Source: Nilaparvata lugens (Eukaryota > Arthropoda > Insecta > Hemiptera > Delphacidae). Taken from it: a stretch of DNA of 64,000 nucleotides. The stretch is taken from assembly GCF_014356525.2 (NCBI RefSeq), contig NC_052509.1, forward strand, positions 29,190,890-29,254,889, read 5' to 3'. The first letter of the stretch is position 1, and each line of letters starts with the position of its first letter. A program made the position numbers and the translations under genes. Below, piece after piece: positions 22,878 to 32,550 of this stretch. Below the pieces are notes generated by a model. The model worked only from the letters and a program-made list of their open reading frames with translations, had not been told where the DNA came from and made no database searches.

Positions 22878-23095
22878 TACTAGCAGAACCCCGTGCTCTG
22901 CAAGGATCTATTTGGAAACTTGACAAACTGAGAACTTGACGTAATGAAATTTTGAAGAATTGAAAATAGGCCTATAACCATCTTTGGTTAATTATAAGAA
23001 TCGCTACATGCAAAATTGCAAGTTAGTTTCAGTCTAGTAGCTTAGACGTGATGATGCGTCAAACATAATTTTCCTATCCCGTACGTGTATAAGCC
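22878..23095. mobile_element. Helitron-like non-autonomous repeat, copy 1 (left arm)
   Basis: Begins TACTAGCAGAACCCCGTGCTCTGCAAGG and ends near CCCGTACGTGTATAAGCCA. It is one of four related copies in the window (also 37655-37865, 51643-51868 and 56074-56312). Read on the opposite strand the family ends with a short hairpin (CCTTGCGAAGCACGGG-like), about ten bases, then CTAG, which fits Helitron 3' ends. No protein is coded. Confidence 0.5.
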
Positions 23096-23339
23096 ACCCA
23101 AGCAGCAAGGAAATGATTTGAAAGTGCTTGAAACTAATTGCCAGTGATTTAAAATTTGTCACCTCTTTTTAGGGCAAGTTAAATCATTTTAAAGTACTTT
23201 CAAATTACTTTTGATTCTCCATGAGTAGAGGGAAACTAAGATTTCAAGGAAGCTTTTTTGCTCGAAATCCCCTCCCCCCTCTCCACCATCGTCCATCCCG
23301 CCACTCCTTCCCCCCGCCCATAGGGTGGGGGTGTTCTAA

Positions 23340-23475
23340 AAATAGATTTCCCCTCTCACTCTCTCTCTCTCCCTCACCTTCTCCTTCTCCCTCACCCTCT
23401 CTCTCTTATCTTATCTTATCTAATCTTATCTCATCTAATCTAATTTTATCTTATCTAATCTAATCTAATCTAATC
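23340..23475. repeat. CT-rich and TCTTA/TAATC simple repeats
   Basis: A CT-rich tract (CTCTCTCTCTCCCTC) is followed by pentamer runs TCTTA and TAATC. The 23221-23463 frame through it is a low-complexity artefact. Confidence 0.85.
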
Positions 23476-23574
23476 TTCCCCTCTCCACCAGTGAGGACGA
23501 GGGTGATGAAGAAGGAGAGAGTGATCTCTCTCTCTCAGTGAGGGAAAAAATAATTTCCCTGTGAGGGAAAAATT

Positions 23575-23830
23575 CTCTACTGTCAAATTAAAGTGAATCC
23601 ATATTTCTACATCTAATGCTATACTGACAGATTGAAGTGAATGCTAGATGAGGGAAAAAATCCCTTTGAGAGGGAAAAATTCCCTTGGTGACAGATTAAA
23701 GTGAATCCATTCGGTGTCAAATTAAAGTGAATCCATATTACTACATCTATACTGTCAAATTAAAGTGAATCCATATTTCTACATCTATACTGTCAAATTA
23801 AAGTGAATCCATATTTCTACATCTAATGCT
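23575..23830. repeat. Iteron-like direct repeats, unit about 38 bp
   Basis: The word GTCAAATTAAAGTGAATCC recurs, with exact 38-base spacing at 23715, 23753 and 23791, and in looser copies near 23580, 23625 and 23690. Two more copies (GTCAGATTAAAGTGAAACC) lie at about 24339 and 24462, closer to the promoter. The copies are all in one orientation. Position directly upstream of the TATA box suggests a regulatory or replication role, which is inference. Confidence 0.7.
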
Positions 23831-24284
23831 CAATAATAATAATGGTTTGCTTTCCACCTGACTAGGTGGAATTGAGAATTCAATTGAGAATTCATTGAAA
23901 CTTGTACAATCAAAATTCTCACTCATTTTTGATCTTATTAGCTTGAGCGATTAGACCCAAGTGACAAGTGTGTGTCTTTGTGTGCTTAATGAAAGTACAT
24001 CACGTGCTGCACAAACTTTCCTTATCAACATGTTGATGGTATTAACTTAATGGATAAGAACGCGTGCTACGCGGGCTTTCCTTATCATGATGGTGATATC
24101 AAACACTTAATGGCAGTCTCAAGAGAGAGAGAGCAGGATACGCCCCCTCGCTTCTCACAAGATTGAGATTGAACAGCTCTAGCCAGATGCCACATCTGCT
24201 CTCTCCCTCTTTTACTCACTCCATCTCTTACTGCCACCCTTCTAAATTCCTTTTTTGCTATTCTCTATTACGAAAGGCGAGTGA

Positions 24285-24495
24285 AGCAAGAATACAGACA
24301 AGGAGTAACTAAGTTCCATTTTGATCGAGCGTTCCTATACTGTCAGATTAAAGTGAAACCATATGCTTCTCTCTGCCCAGCGATCTTTGCGTTACAAAAG
24401 GCTAGAGAAGGAGAATACAGACAACGACTAACTAAGTTACATTTTGATCGACTGTTCCTATACTGTCAGATTAAAGTGAAACCATATGTGTACAG
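24285..24495. repeat. 123-bp direct repeat, about two copies
   Basis: AATACAGACAA, CTAACTAAGTT, CATTTTGATCG, and TCCTATACTGTCAGATTAAAG recur at a distance of about 123 bases (24291 and 24414). Each unit contains one of the iteron words. The array ends 45 bases before the TATA box at 24539. Confidence 0.75.
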
Positions 24496-24538
24496 CTGTG
24501 TGTAGCAGTAAAAACTATTGAGCATGCTCGCAACAAAC

Positions 24539-24574
24539 TATAAAAGGAGCGCTCACCTTATTTAAATATCATTC
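24539..24574 (+). promoter_or_regulatory. TATA/Inr core promoter for a spliced leader
   Basis: TATAAAAGG at 24539-24547 is followed by TCATTC at 24569-24574. With the A of TCA as +1 (24571) the TATA start sits at -32, ideal for an RNA polymerase II promoter with an arthropod initiator. The block CTATAAAAGGAG is found again at 59417-59428 in the right-hand virus-like element. Confidence 0.7.
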
Positions 24575-24636
24575 ACAACAGAGCAGCTGAACCAACATTT
24601 CTTCTTCTGTGTGTTTCTACTATTCATTGTGAACAG
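24571..24636 (+). other. Predicted non-coding first exon with splice donor
   Basis: Between the predicted start site and a strong donor (GAACAG then GTGAGA, junction 24636/24637) lie 66 bases without any ATG. A strong acceptor (TTCTTTTGTTTTTCAG, ending at 27900) lies four bases before the polymerase ATG at 27905. I infer that this leader is spliced to the polymerase gene. Alternative acceptors on the plus strand are TTGGTTGCAG (about 26702) and TTTTCACAG (about 26729). Confidence 0.45.
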
Positions 24637-24775
24637 GTGAGAGTTGAGAACAATTTTTATAGAATAACAAAAAAACTATTTATTGAACACTACTGACACA
24701 TACATATATACATATTAACATGTAAAACATGTTAATGCTAGATGGCCAGTGTCATAAAAAATGCTAAATGCTAAT

Positions 24776-25228
24776 TTAGCATTTAACCATTTTTATGTCA
24801 GTCATAAAAGCATTAACATGCTTTACAAACAGAGATAAGGTTTTGCACTTCAATTTGAAATTTTCAATGTCTTTTGTGCACAAAATCCGGCTAAATCTTT
24901 CTGGAAGATAAACATCTGTTGTACGTAGTCCGGGTACCCGGATTTTGAGCACAATTCGCCGCCTGTGCTGGTTGGACGCCTCTCTCACGTCACATATCGG
25001 ATATGGCAACCCCTCTTCCAGCTCGCGGAGAGGCGTCCATGGCTTCTCGGCGCGGCTATTCAACAATCTCAGGAAGTTCTCCGATTGCATCTCGTCCTCT
25101 GTCTCCACTTCCTCCTCCTCCTCCCTCAAGAGAGGCACGATCAAGCTGTCCTCTTCCGGCACACGTTTCTGTTGAAAAAATATTTCATTAGACTCTTATT
25201 TGTTTCAGATTTTTTAATCATCAAATCA

Positions 25229-25262
<34 letters not shown>

Positions 25263-26393
25263 ACTTGCTCAACAGTTTCACTACTCAAAACTGAAAGTAA
25301 GTAATAACTCGGAAATTCTCCGATTACTTGAACTCAATTCAAATTGCTAGATAATTGACTCGAAAAATATTTCAGTTCATTACATGCTCATTTTTATCAA
25401 AAATAATTTTGTTTCACACGAAATATTATAAACAGTTCATGCATGTGAACGCATTTTTCATAATTCAAATAACAATGTATTATTCGAATCAATATTTCAG
25501 TTCATTACATGCTCATTCTTATCAACAATAATTTTGTTCCACACGAAATATTATAAACAGTTTATGCATGTGATTGGATTATTCATAATTCAAATAACAA
25601 TGTATTATTCGAATCAGTAATTTGATATAGTGAGTAATATATAAGTAATAATGATATATAAGTAATAACTCGGAAATTCTCCGATTACTTTAACTCAATT
25701 CAAATTGCTAGATAATTGAATTGTTTCAGTATAATCTTTCATGCAACATATTCGAATTTGTTATCGAAATTACTAAAAAATGTTTATTTTGAATTTTTAT
25801 CCAAATTTCAATGCAACCATCATGAGAATTTATCTGTGTTTGGATTGTTTTGATAGCACAATTAGAAGTGAAGCTCAGTCTTGACTTCGCTCACAGCATA
25901 AGAATCAGTAATGACTTGTAATGTGCACAAAAGATCTTATCCATTGGAAATTAGTTTTAAAAAAACTAATTCACATTTTATAAAGATTTTGTGCACATTA
26001 CATGTTAATACAATAATGATAATATTTCTTTAAGCTAACCTTTGATTGAGTGAGCACGCCCTCGTCCTCGAAAACTAGCCTCCTCTTCACCGGCTGCTTG
26101 CTGGGTTGGGTTGACAGCACCGCTCGTCGCGGCGCCCAGGTAGCCGGTGTAGATTGTGGCAGAGGACTGTCCGGAATCGCGATCTCCTCACCCCTCTCTC
26201 GTTGAACGAAGATTCCCTGTCTCTTCAGGGGTGAGGCGGAGGAGGAGGCAGCGGAGACAGCGGAGGCGGCAGCCATGGCAGCGGAGGTGGCAGCCGAGCT
26301 GCGAGCTTTCTGCTGCTGCTCCCAGTAGTTGAGCTGCTGCTCTGTTGGTGGGCTGTCTGGTATGATGTAGCTTGAAGATGATGATGAATCCAT
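24776..26393 (-). CDS. Two-exon gene of unknown function (exons 26393-26040 and 25168-24776)
   Basis: Exon 1 starts at ATG 26393 and has 118 codons: a serine run, two PDSP motifs (IIPDSPPT and IAIPDSPLP), an alanine/serine-rich middle and a basic KRRLVFEDEG end. A donor (AAAG then GTTAGC) falls at 26040/26039. An acceptor (TTTTTTCAACAG) ends at 25169. Exon 2 (25168-24776, 130 codons plus stop) opens with KRVPEEDSL, has an acidic EEEEEVETEDE run and then a folded-looking region with IVLKIRVPGLRTTDVYLPERF. Both exons join in phase 0 and have no internal stop, giving 248 residues. The function is not recognised; acidic and basic tracts suggest a nuclear or regulatory protein. It is transcribed away from the polymerase gene. 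Confidence 0.6.
26039..26040 (-). other. Exon 1 / intron boundary of the two-exon gene
   Basis: The minus strand reads TCAATCAAAG followed by GTTAGC. The intron runs 26039-25169 (871 bases) and is AT-rich. It contains a (GA)n run at about 25232-25260, plus a direct repeat of about 130 bp (CAGTTCATTACATGCTCATT at about 25372 and 25498). Confidence 0.55.
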
Positions 26394-27042
26394 TGTGTAG
26401 ATGATGATTAGGGAGAAGTTCACGTAGGGTATATAAGTTCACTTAACTCTTCTCTAACTTAAATGGTGATTTTCCTCTGAGGCAACTGATTTTATACCAA
26501 GTCGTTTCTCTGTCTGTTGCAGGCTTGTACGAGTGAGAGAGAGCATACGAGGGTGCGTGTGCAATTGGAGCGCGCTGTACTCAACTCCCCACAGGTTTAC
26601 CAGCAGCACAACGCTGACATTTGATTGTAAGTAAGTATAATCCATTACATTCTGATATTTTTGAAATAACACTTACTACTGATTTCTAATATTTGGTTGC
26701 AGTTATTAAATATTTCATTGTTTTCACAGCATTTTCTCACCTCTCAACTTGAGTTCCGGACCTCATAACCAGTTGAGCTCTCGTGAGGGAAACATACCTG
26801 CATCAAGAGAAGCATAGCCGAGGAGCTAGCTAAGCTGAGACGATACCTGAGCTGAGACAACCACAGTCGAGGAGCTACCTGAGCTGAGAGAAGCATACCC
26901 GAGGAGATAGCTAAGCTGAGAGGATACCTGAGCTGAGACAAGCACAGTTGAGGAGCTACCTGAGCTGAGAGAAGCATAGCCAAGGAGATAGCTGTCATTT
27001 CGTCAAATCAACACATGTAAGTTCATTTTTACTTTAATTTTA
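26394..27042. other. Intergenic region with plus-strand splice-like signals and an 81-bp minisatellite
   Basis: No gene is claimed. From about 26800 to 26990 an 81-bp unit (GAGGAGCTACCTGAGCTGAG at 26869 and about 26950) repeats about 2.3 times, built from shorter related blocks. On the plus strand are donor-like GTAAGTAAG (about 26627) and GTAAGTTC (about 27017) and acceptor-like TTGGTTGCAG and TTTTCACAG. They may mark further leader exons of the polymerase transcript. Confidence 0.5.
26430..26435 (-). promoter_or_regulatory. Possible TATA box of the two-exon gene
   Basis: CTTATATACCC on the minus strand lies 37-42 bases before the ATG at 26393. A start about 30 bases downstream would leave a very short leader of about ten bases, so this is plausible but weak. 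Confidence 0.35.
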
Positions 27043-27176
27043 TCCTTCGAGGACAATTTTTTTGTCCTCCGAGGACAATTTTTGTCCTCGGAGGACAGTT
27101 TTTGTCCTCGGAGCACAGTTTTTGTCTTCGGAGCACAAAATTGTCCTCGGAGCACAGTTTTTGTCCTCGGAAGATA
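27043..27176. repeat. Array of about seven palindromic GTCCTCGGAGGAC-type words
   Basis: Units of about 20 bases, each with a self-complementary core. The best is GTCCTCGGAGGAC near 27084-27096; others have one or two changes (TCCTTCGAGGAC, GTCCTCGGAGCAC). They are spaced by T/A tracts. The array ends ten bases past the BIR gene stop. It could be a transcript-end hairpin array or a protein-binding array. Confidence 0.75.
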
Positions 27177-27185
27177 AAAAACCTT

Positions 27186-27806
27186 CTACAATATACTGCA
27201 TGCATATGATTTTACCTCATCTTTACGATACGCTTTATCCGGAACATCCAACCCCTGCTCTTCTTTCTCACACTCTTCATATAAACAAAACGGTAAATGT
27301 ATTACTTTTTCAAATGGATTTTCGATAATATATTTGCAATAGACACATTGCAGATAGAATGGATTTTCATGTAAGAAATAACCATTTCTCGCAAAATACT
27401 CTGCTTTATTGGATAATGATTTACAGAAGTCATAATGTAGATGATGCTTTTCAGAATACTCTCCTTGAACGGATGAATCTTCTACACAATTAAAAGTTAA
27501 ATATCTTTCTTCATATTCTCGTAGAATATTATTATCAAAATTCTCCTCTTCAATTGTTATATTATCTTTCCTTCTACAGTTCGGACTATACCTTGCATGT
27601 TCTATTGCTGGTATGTCACTTTCTTCCCATTTTCCCAAACAAATTGAACAAAATACACATCGCACAATGTCTGATGCAGATGAGAATATAAATCCCTCTT
27701 TCGCCATGTTTTCCGCGGACAAATGCGGAGAAGATTTCGACCATCTTTTATCAAAAGATAATAATCTTAATCTCTCATACAACATTATGTGATCTTGAGA
27801 TATCAT
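27186..27806 (-). CDS. Inhibitor-of-apoptosis-like protein with two BIR domains
   Basis: A 206-residue frame from ATG 27806 (the two codons before it start at GTG). The first BIR (residues about 12-78) is canonical: RLLSFDKRW, then EGFIFSS, C50-x2-C53-x16-H70-x6-C77, the zinc ligands of the family. The second (about 133-175) is short, with C154-x2-C157 and H170, C174. There is no RING domain. BIR proteins bind caspases or IAP antagonists and block apoptosis; insect DNA viruses carry such genes. It lies divergent from the polymerase, 98 bases apart, inside the element core. Near its end, GATGAG followed by GTAAAA is donor-like, so the last seven residues and stop may be intronic. Confidence 0.82.
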   Translation of the reverse strand: MISQDHIMLYERLRLLSFDKRWSKSSPHLSAENMAKEGFIFSSASDIVRCVFCSICLGKWEESDIPAIEHARYSPNCRRKDNITIEEENFDNNILREYEERYLTFNCVEDSSVQGEYSEKHHLHYDFCKSLSNKAEYFARNGYFLHENPFYLQCVYCKYIIENPFEKVIHLPFCLYEECEKEEQGLDVPDKAYRKDEVKSYACSIL

Positions 27807-27884
27807 TTTCACACACAGCCTTCTTCTACCAATGTCAATTCACAACTAAACATGCTGTTGTACTCTATCTCATCCTGATCGTTA

Positions 27885-27904
27885 TTCTTTTGTTTTTCAG
27901 AATC
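27885..27904 (+). other. Splice acceptor directly before the polymerase start
   Basis: TTATTCTTTTGTTTTTCAG ends at 27900, a strong pyrimidine tract with CAG, followed by AATC and ATG at 27905. The partner donor is probably at 24636. Confidence 0.55.
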
Positions 27905-30900
27905 ATGCTGAGGGAACGCAGACTACGTGGCGTGAATTCAAGCGCAGTCCGGCATCGCATCACCCTCGATGATGAGGCTGAGGATATCGACATCACCAAC
28001 GTGTTTGAGAGGTCGAAACGTCGAGTTTTCAACATAATTAGGGAACATGCGGCACGCCATGATGGGAATGTTAAGTGGTTTATAGTATTAAATGTTTTGC
28101 TGTATAAATTAGTGGTGATGGATTACAAGCAGGTTGGTGAGACTGTCTCATCTCTAATAAATCTACATAGTTACTCCAACATAGCGCTAAACGTGCTTGA
28201 GAACTATGAAGATTTTAATGAGCATTTTTTCTTGGCTGTGAAAAAATCCTCTCATCTTTCGAAAATTTCGTAAGACATGGGAGTGGATGGGTGCTAAAGA
28301 AAATTGAATCACTGGATGTGAACGTGATTGAATTTAATCCTATATACACATCCAGTTTCATTCAAACACCCCAGTTTTTGAAAAACAAAAATTGTATTAT
28401 AAATGTCAAGAATTTCTCTGACGAAAAATGCTTTTTATGGTCAGTGCTCGCGTATTTCCATCAGAAGCCAAAGGACTCACACCTGACTGTAAAGTATTTG
28501 AGCAAGTTTGCTCACACACTTAATACGCGAGGTGTAAATTTCCCAGTGACGTCACGCAATATTAAGAAATTTGAAATACTCAATCCGGATATTGCAATTC
28601 ACGTCATCGCGTATGACAACAAAAAGTTTTTCCCCTTCTGTACAAGCATTTTCTGCACTTGTAAGCACCAAATTAATCTTTTAATGCTAAAAGCCGATGC
28701 AGGAAAAACTCATTTCTGTTTAGTAAATACCACGAACGGGAAAAACGGGCTATCGCATCTTCTCTCCCACCTTTCAAAATGCCATGGTCAAGTACACATT
28801 TACAATTTTTGTTTCCATAGATTTACATCCACCAAATCTAAAAATTATGATGGCAAAGCAAATTTGTTGAAACATGTGGAACTTTGTTCCAAGTTTGAAT
28901 CTCAGCACGTTTCATATCCTAAACGCGGAGAGATAATTAAATCCAAGAAACTAGGCGTGACGTTGGAGAAAAAGTACACCATCTACGCGGATTCAGAAAC
29001 TTATGTTGTTAATATCGATAATAATGATGATGATGATTCCGATTCTGATGAAATTACTCATAGTTACACAAAGAAAACGGCGCGGCATATTCCCTGCAGC
29101 TATTGTTTCGTTGTTATCGATGTTAACGGGGAAATCGCCTACAGACCTGTACTCCATAGATCGAGTAGTTTAGACGAAAAAATCATGGAGAAATTTCTTC
29201 AGGAAATTACAGATCTCGGCGACATTTTGTATGAGGATATGAAACGAGAAATTCCGATGCAACATTTGTCCGAAAGTCAAGAGCGCGAATTTTAAAATTT
29301 GGTAAACTGCGGGCTTTGTGCTGAACCGTTTTTAGACAGCGATATTAAATGTCGTCACCATGTGCATGAAACCGGTAATTACTTGTGTGCGGCACATGTT
29401 TCTTGTAATTTAACAGCTCGTACTCCGGAGTACATTTCGTGTTATTTTCATAATTTCTCCGGTTTTGATTCGCATTTCATTCTGAAATCGCTCGGTAAAT
29501 GTAAAACAGAAATTTCCTGCATCGCAAATACGTCAGAGAGATTTTTGACACTTTCAGTAGGCAAAATTAAATTTTTAGATTCCTACAAGTTTATGTCTGA
29601 ATCCTTGGAAGTATTGGTGTGTAATTTGGTAGAAAGTACAGACATGGAAAAGAAGTTCGAGCGACTATTTTTGGTGTTTCATGATCCACCTCGTGAACAC
29701 AGACAGCTCTTGTTGAAAAAAGGAGTATATCCTTACTCGTACATGAGCTGTCCCGAAAAATTCGCGGAAACATTGCTTCCTCCCATCGAATGTTTTCATA
29801 ATGATTTAACTGATACACCTCTTTCTCGCGAAGAATATGAGCATGCGCAAAGAGTGTTCTCAACATTCAAGCTGAAAAATCTGGGTGAATATCACAATTT
29901 TTATTTATGTTTGGACGTAATGCTATTAGCGGAAGTTTTTGAATCCATGAGGTCTACACTTTTTAGCTCATACGGCCTTGATGTGACACATTTTGTTTCT
30001 CTCACGCACTTCACCTGGAATTGCATGTTGGAATACACCAAAGTCGAACTAGAATTGATTACTCATCCTGACATGCATCTTATGTTTGAGGCAGTGATGA
30101 GGGGTGGGGTGTCATTCATCGGTAAACGTTATTGTGAAGCGAATAACAAACATCTACCCGAAACATACAACCCTCCAAAACCGTCTAATTATCTCCTTTA
30201 TATCGATGCAAACAGTTTATACTCGGAAGCTATGAGCCGAAGCTTACCTGTTGGAAATTTCAAATTCCTCTCAGAGGAAGAAATTTCCAAGCTTGATTTC
30301 GCGAATTTGGACAGCAATTCAGAAACCGGATATATAATAGAATGTGATCTCAAGTACCCTCAAGAGTTACATGATAAGCACGCCAGCTTCCCACTCGCCC
30401 CTCTCCACTTAACACCGCCGCGTGAATTGCTGTCGAACTACCAAACAAATGAGAACAGTCAAACTGGAACCAAAAAGCTCATGAACACACTTTTCGACCG
30501 TGAAAAGTACATTGTTCACTATGTCAATTTAAGGCTCTACCTTCAGCTCGGTTTGAAATTATTGAAAGTGCATCGCATCATTAGCTTTTCCCAATCTCCC
30601 TGGCTGAAAAGCTACATCGACTTCAATATCCGGAATAGACAGAACGCGAAAAATAAATTTGAAATATCCTTCTTTAAGGCCTGTTGCAATCTGATCTTTG
30701 GCAAGACAATTCAATCTAGTCGTAAGCAAATCAATGTTAAAATTATCACGGATGAAAAACGGTTAGATAAGTACATTTCAAATCCACTATGTAAACGCTG
30801 GCAAATAGTTAGTCCAAACGTGATCGCGGTTTTCTCTCGCAAGTTGTAACTTAAAATGAACAAGCCTGTCTATTCCAGCTTTTCCGTACTGGAGTTGAGT

Positions 30901-31497
30901 AAATTCCATATGTACGATTTTTTCTATTGCAAATTACAAAAAATTATACCGTGGGATCGTATAGAACTCTGTATGACTGATACCGACAGTTTTCTTCTAA
31001 ACCTAAAAGTCGAAGATGTGTATCAGTTGATTGAAGAAAATTTGAGCCTTTTCGATACTTCTAACTATCCACCTTGCCACCCTTGCATTTCCATGGAGAG
31101 AAATAAAGTTGTAGGAAAGTTCAAGGATGAGACTGCCTCAAAACCTGTCCATAGATTTGTAGGCCTAAGATCGAAACTTTACTCCTTTTTAGTATGTAAC
31201 GAGAATAAAGAACCTGTAAATAAATGTATAGCAAAGGGTGTACAGACCGGAGTGAAATGTAGAAAACTTAATTTTAATTTATATAAGAAATCATTATTTG
31301 AACATAGTGAACATGTAGAAAAATTTAGTATGTTAAGATCCTATAATCACACCATGTATCAGGTTGAATGTGCAAAAATCTGTTTGAGTCCTTATGATGA
31401 TAAGAGGTACATTGCCGAGAACGGTGTTGACACTCTCCCTTTTGGACATTATAGAGTGCCCACAACACTCCAACTGATTGCTCAGTATGTTCCGTGA
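27905..31497 (+). pseudogene. Protein-primed-type family B DNA polymerase, broken by one frameshift and two stops
   Basis: Replicative polymerase of Polinton/adintovirus type. The N-terminal part (27905-28273) is in frame 2; a frameshift near 28255-28275 leads into frame 1, which then holds to the end apart from TAA at 29293 and TAA at 30847. Motifs in order: DEKCFLWS; exonuclease I YADSET (28984-29001); exonuclease II HNFSGFD (about 29449); exonuclease III with YHNFYLCLD (about 29890); polymerase A YIDANSLY (D at 30205); polymerase B FKACCNLIFGKT (about 30673); polymerase C TDTDS (30976-30990). All catalytic acidic residues remain, so decay is recent or mild. Read continuously it would be about 1200 residues, in the family range. 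A leader intron probably precedes it. Confidence 0.88.
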
Positions 31498-31841
31498 CAA
31501 TCATCCAACACCACTAATTTTGATTTGACTGTTGAAAATATAATAGAAGTATTATTATCAAACATTGGTTCTCATTTCATTTCGTAATATAAGAATCTTT
31601 GCACACTCAATAGCTGATAAGCAGAAAAGAGGGTGAGGAACAGAGAAGGTAGATACATCCATCCTCTGTCTGATAATGATGACAGGAGGTGGAGAGTGGT
31701 GTCTACATTCCAATCTCTTGATACGCCCCTCTATGCTAATGCATGTGTGCTCAGTCATTGCTCTCATTCAAAGCGGCACTGATCTAACTTTTGTAAAAAT
31801 TTTCAGTTGCTTATCAGATCACGTTCTGTACGTTTGTAATC
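31498..31841. other. Spacer between polymerase and ATPase genes
   Basis: About 340 AT-rich bases with no coding signal. It probably holds the promoter of the ATPase, although no clear TATA box is seen. Confidence 0.5.
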
Positions 31842-32474
31842 ATGAGTCAAATACCAATTGTTAACTTTGATAAATTGATTACAGATAATGAAAAGCCTGC
31901 ATTTTGTAAAAATGGAGACTTACTTCCTCATAATGCAAGAATGTTAATTATTTCTCCCAGTGCTGGAGGAAAAACAAATCTCTCATTTAATTTAGTATTT
32001 GCTGAAAATGGCTTAAGATTTAAGCACATTTACCTATTTAGCAAGAGCTTATATCAACCAAAATATGTTTTTCTCAAGAAGGTATTTGCAGGTTTGAAAA
32101 ATATCGGATTTCACATGAAAGAGGATGTGAGCCAAATTCCCCATCCGAACCGTATCCCTGAATATAGCTTAGTAATTTTTGATGACTTACAACTGAGCAA
32201 TGTCCCACAGATAAGAGAATATTTTACTATGGGACATCATCGAAATATTGACACAGCATATTTAATTCAGAGTTATGGAGCTACACAGAAACATTTCACA
32301 AGAGACAATGCAAATATGATTATAATTTTTAAGATGGATTTATTGAGTCTCAAATTAATTCACAGAGATCATGTTGGAGGAGATATTTCTTATAAAGATT
32401 TCAGTAAACTTTGTCATACAGTTTGGAATTGTAAACCGCATAATTTTGTTTGTTACAATTTTGAAAGAATGTGA
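31842..32474 (+). CDS. Packaging-type ATPase (A32/FtsK-HerA-like), intact
   Basis: A 210-residue open frame from ATG 31842. Walker A lies at residues 38-45 as SPSAGGKT, where the usual first glycine is serine. Walker B is VIFDD (111-115). A downstream LIQSYGATQKHFTRDNAN block matches the arginine-rich sensor region of this family, and a RDHVGGDISY segment follows. Such ATPases pump the genome into the capsid in Polintons, adintoviruses and virophages. The product is colinear over its whole length with the ATPase at 62620-63335, which has the standard GPSGCGKT. It is followed 76 bases later by the acidic gene, the same order as in the right-hand element. Confidence 0.87.
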   Translation: MSQIPIVNFDKLITDNEKPAFCKNGDLLPHNARMLIISPSAGGKTNLSFNLVFAENGLRFKHIYLFSKSLYQPKYVFLKKVFAGLKNIGFHMKEDVSQIPHPNRIPEYSLVIFDDLQLSNVPQIREYFTMGHHRNIDTAYLIQSYGATQKHFTRDNANMIIIFKMDLLSLKLIHRDHVGGDISYKDFSKLCHTVWNCKPHNFVCYNFERM

Positions 32475-32550
32475 TATAAAGGAAGGAAAATATCGGGATT
32501 CACTGGACACGATTCTTTCCGTTCAGTAGAGATTAATTCTTTGTACAGGC

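Larger units (their letters stand above)
17500..23224. repeat. Left arm of giant inverted repeat (about 5.7 kb)
   Basis: This segment is the reverse complement of 37521-43676, colinear along its length. The outer edge begins GTTCAAAAAATTCACT, and the right arm ends with AGTGAATTTTTTGAAC. The inner edge ends TTTTGATTCTCCATG, and the right arm begins CATGGAGAATTAAAAG. Identity is high by eye, with scattered substitutions. The right arm is longer by a 341-bp insertion (39396-39736) and by extra minisatellite units near its outer end; without these the arms have nearly equal length. Contents from outside in: purine-rich minisatellite and GAA tracts (17600-18205), an ORF1 pseudogene (19059-19820), small chance ORFs, and a Helitron-like repeat (22878-23095). 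Confidence 0.9.

Noticed and set aside
26744..26998. 84-codon minus-strand frame with internal repeats
   Set aside because: It only reflects the 81-bp minisatellite (81 is a multiple of three), so the frame stays open without selection.
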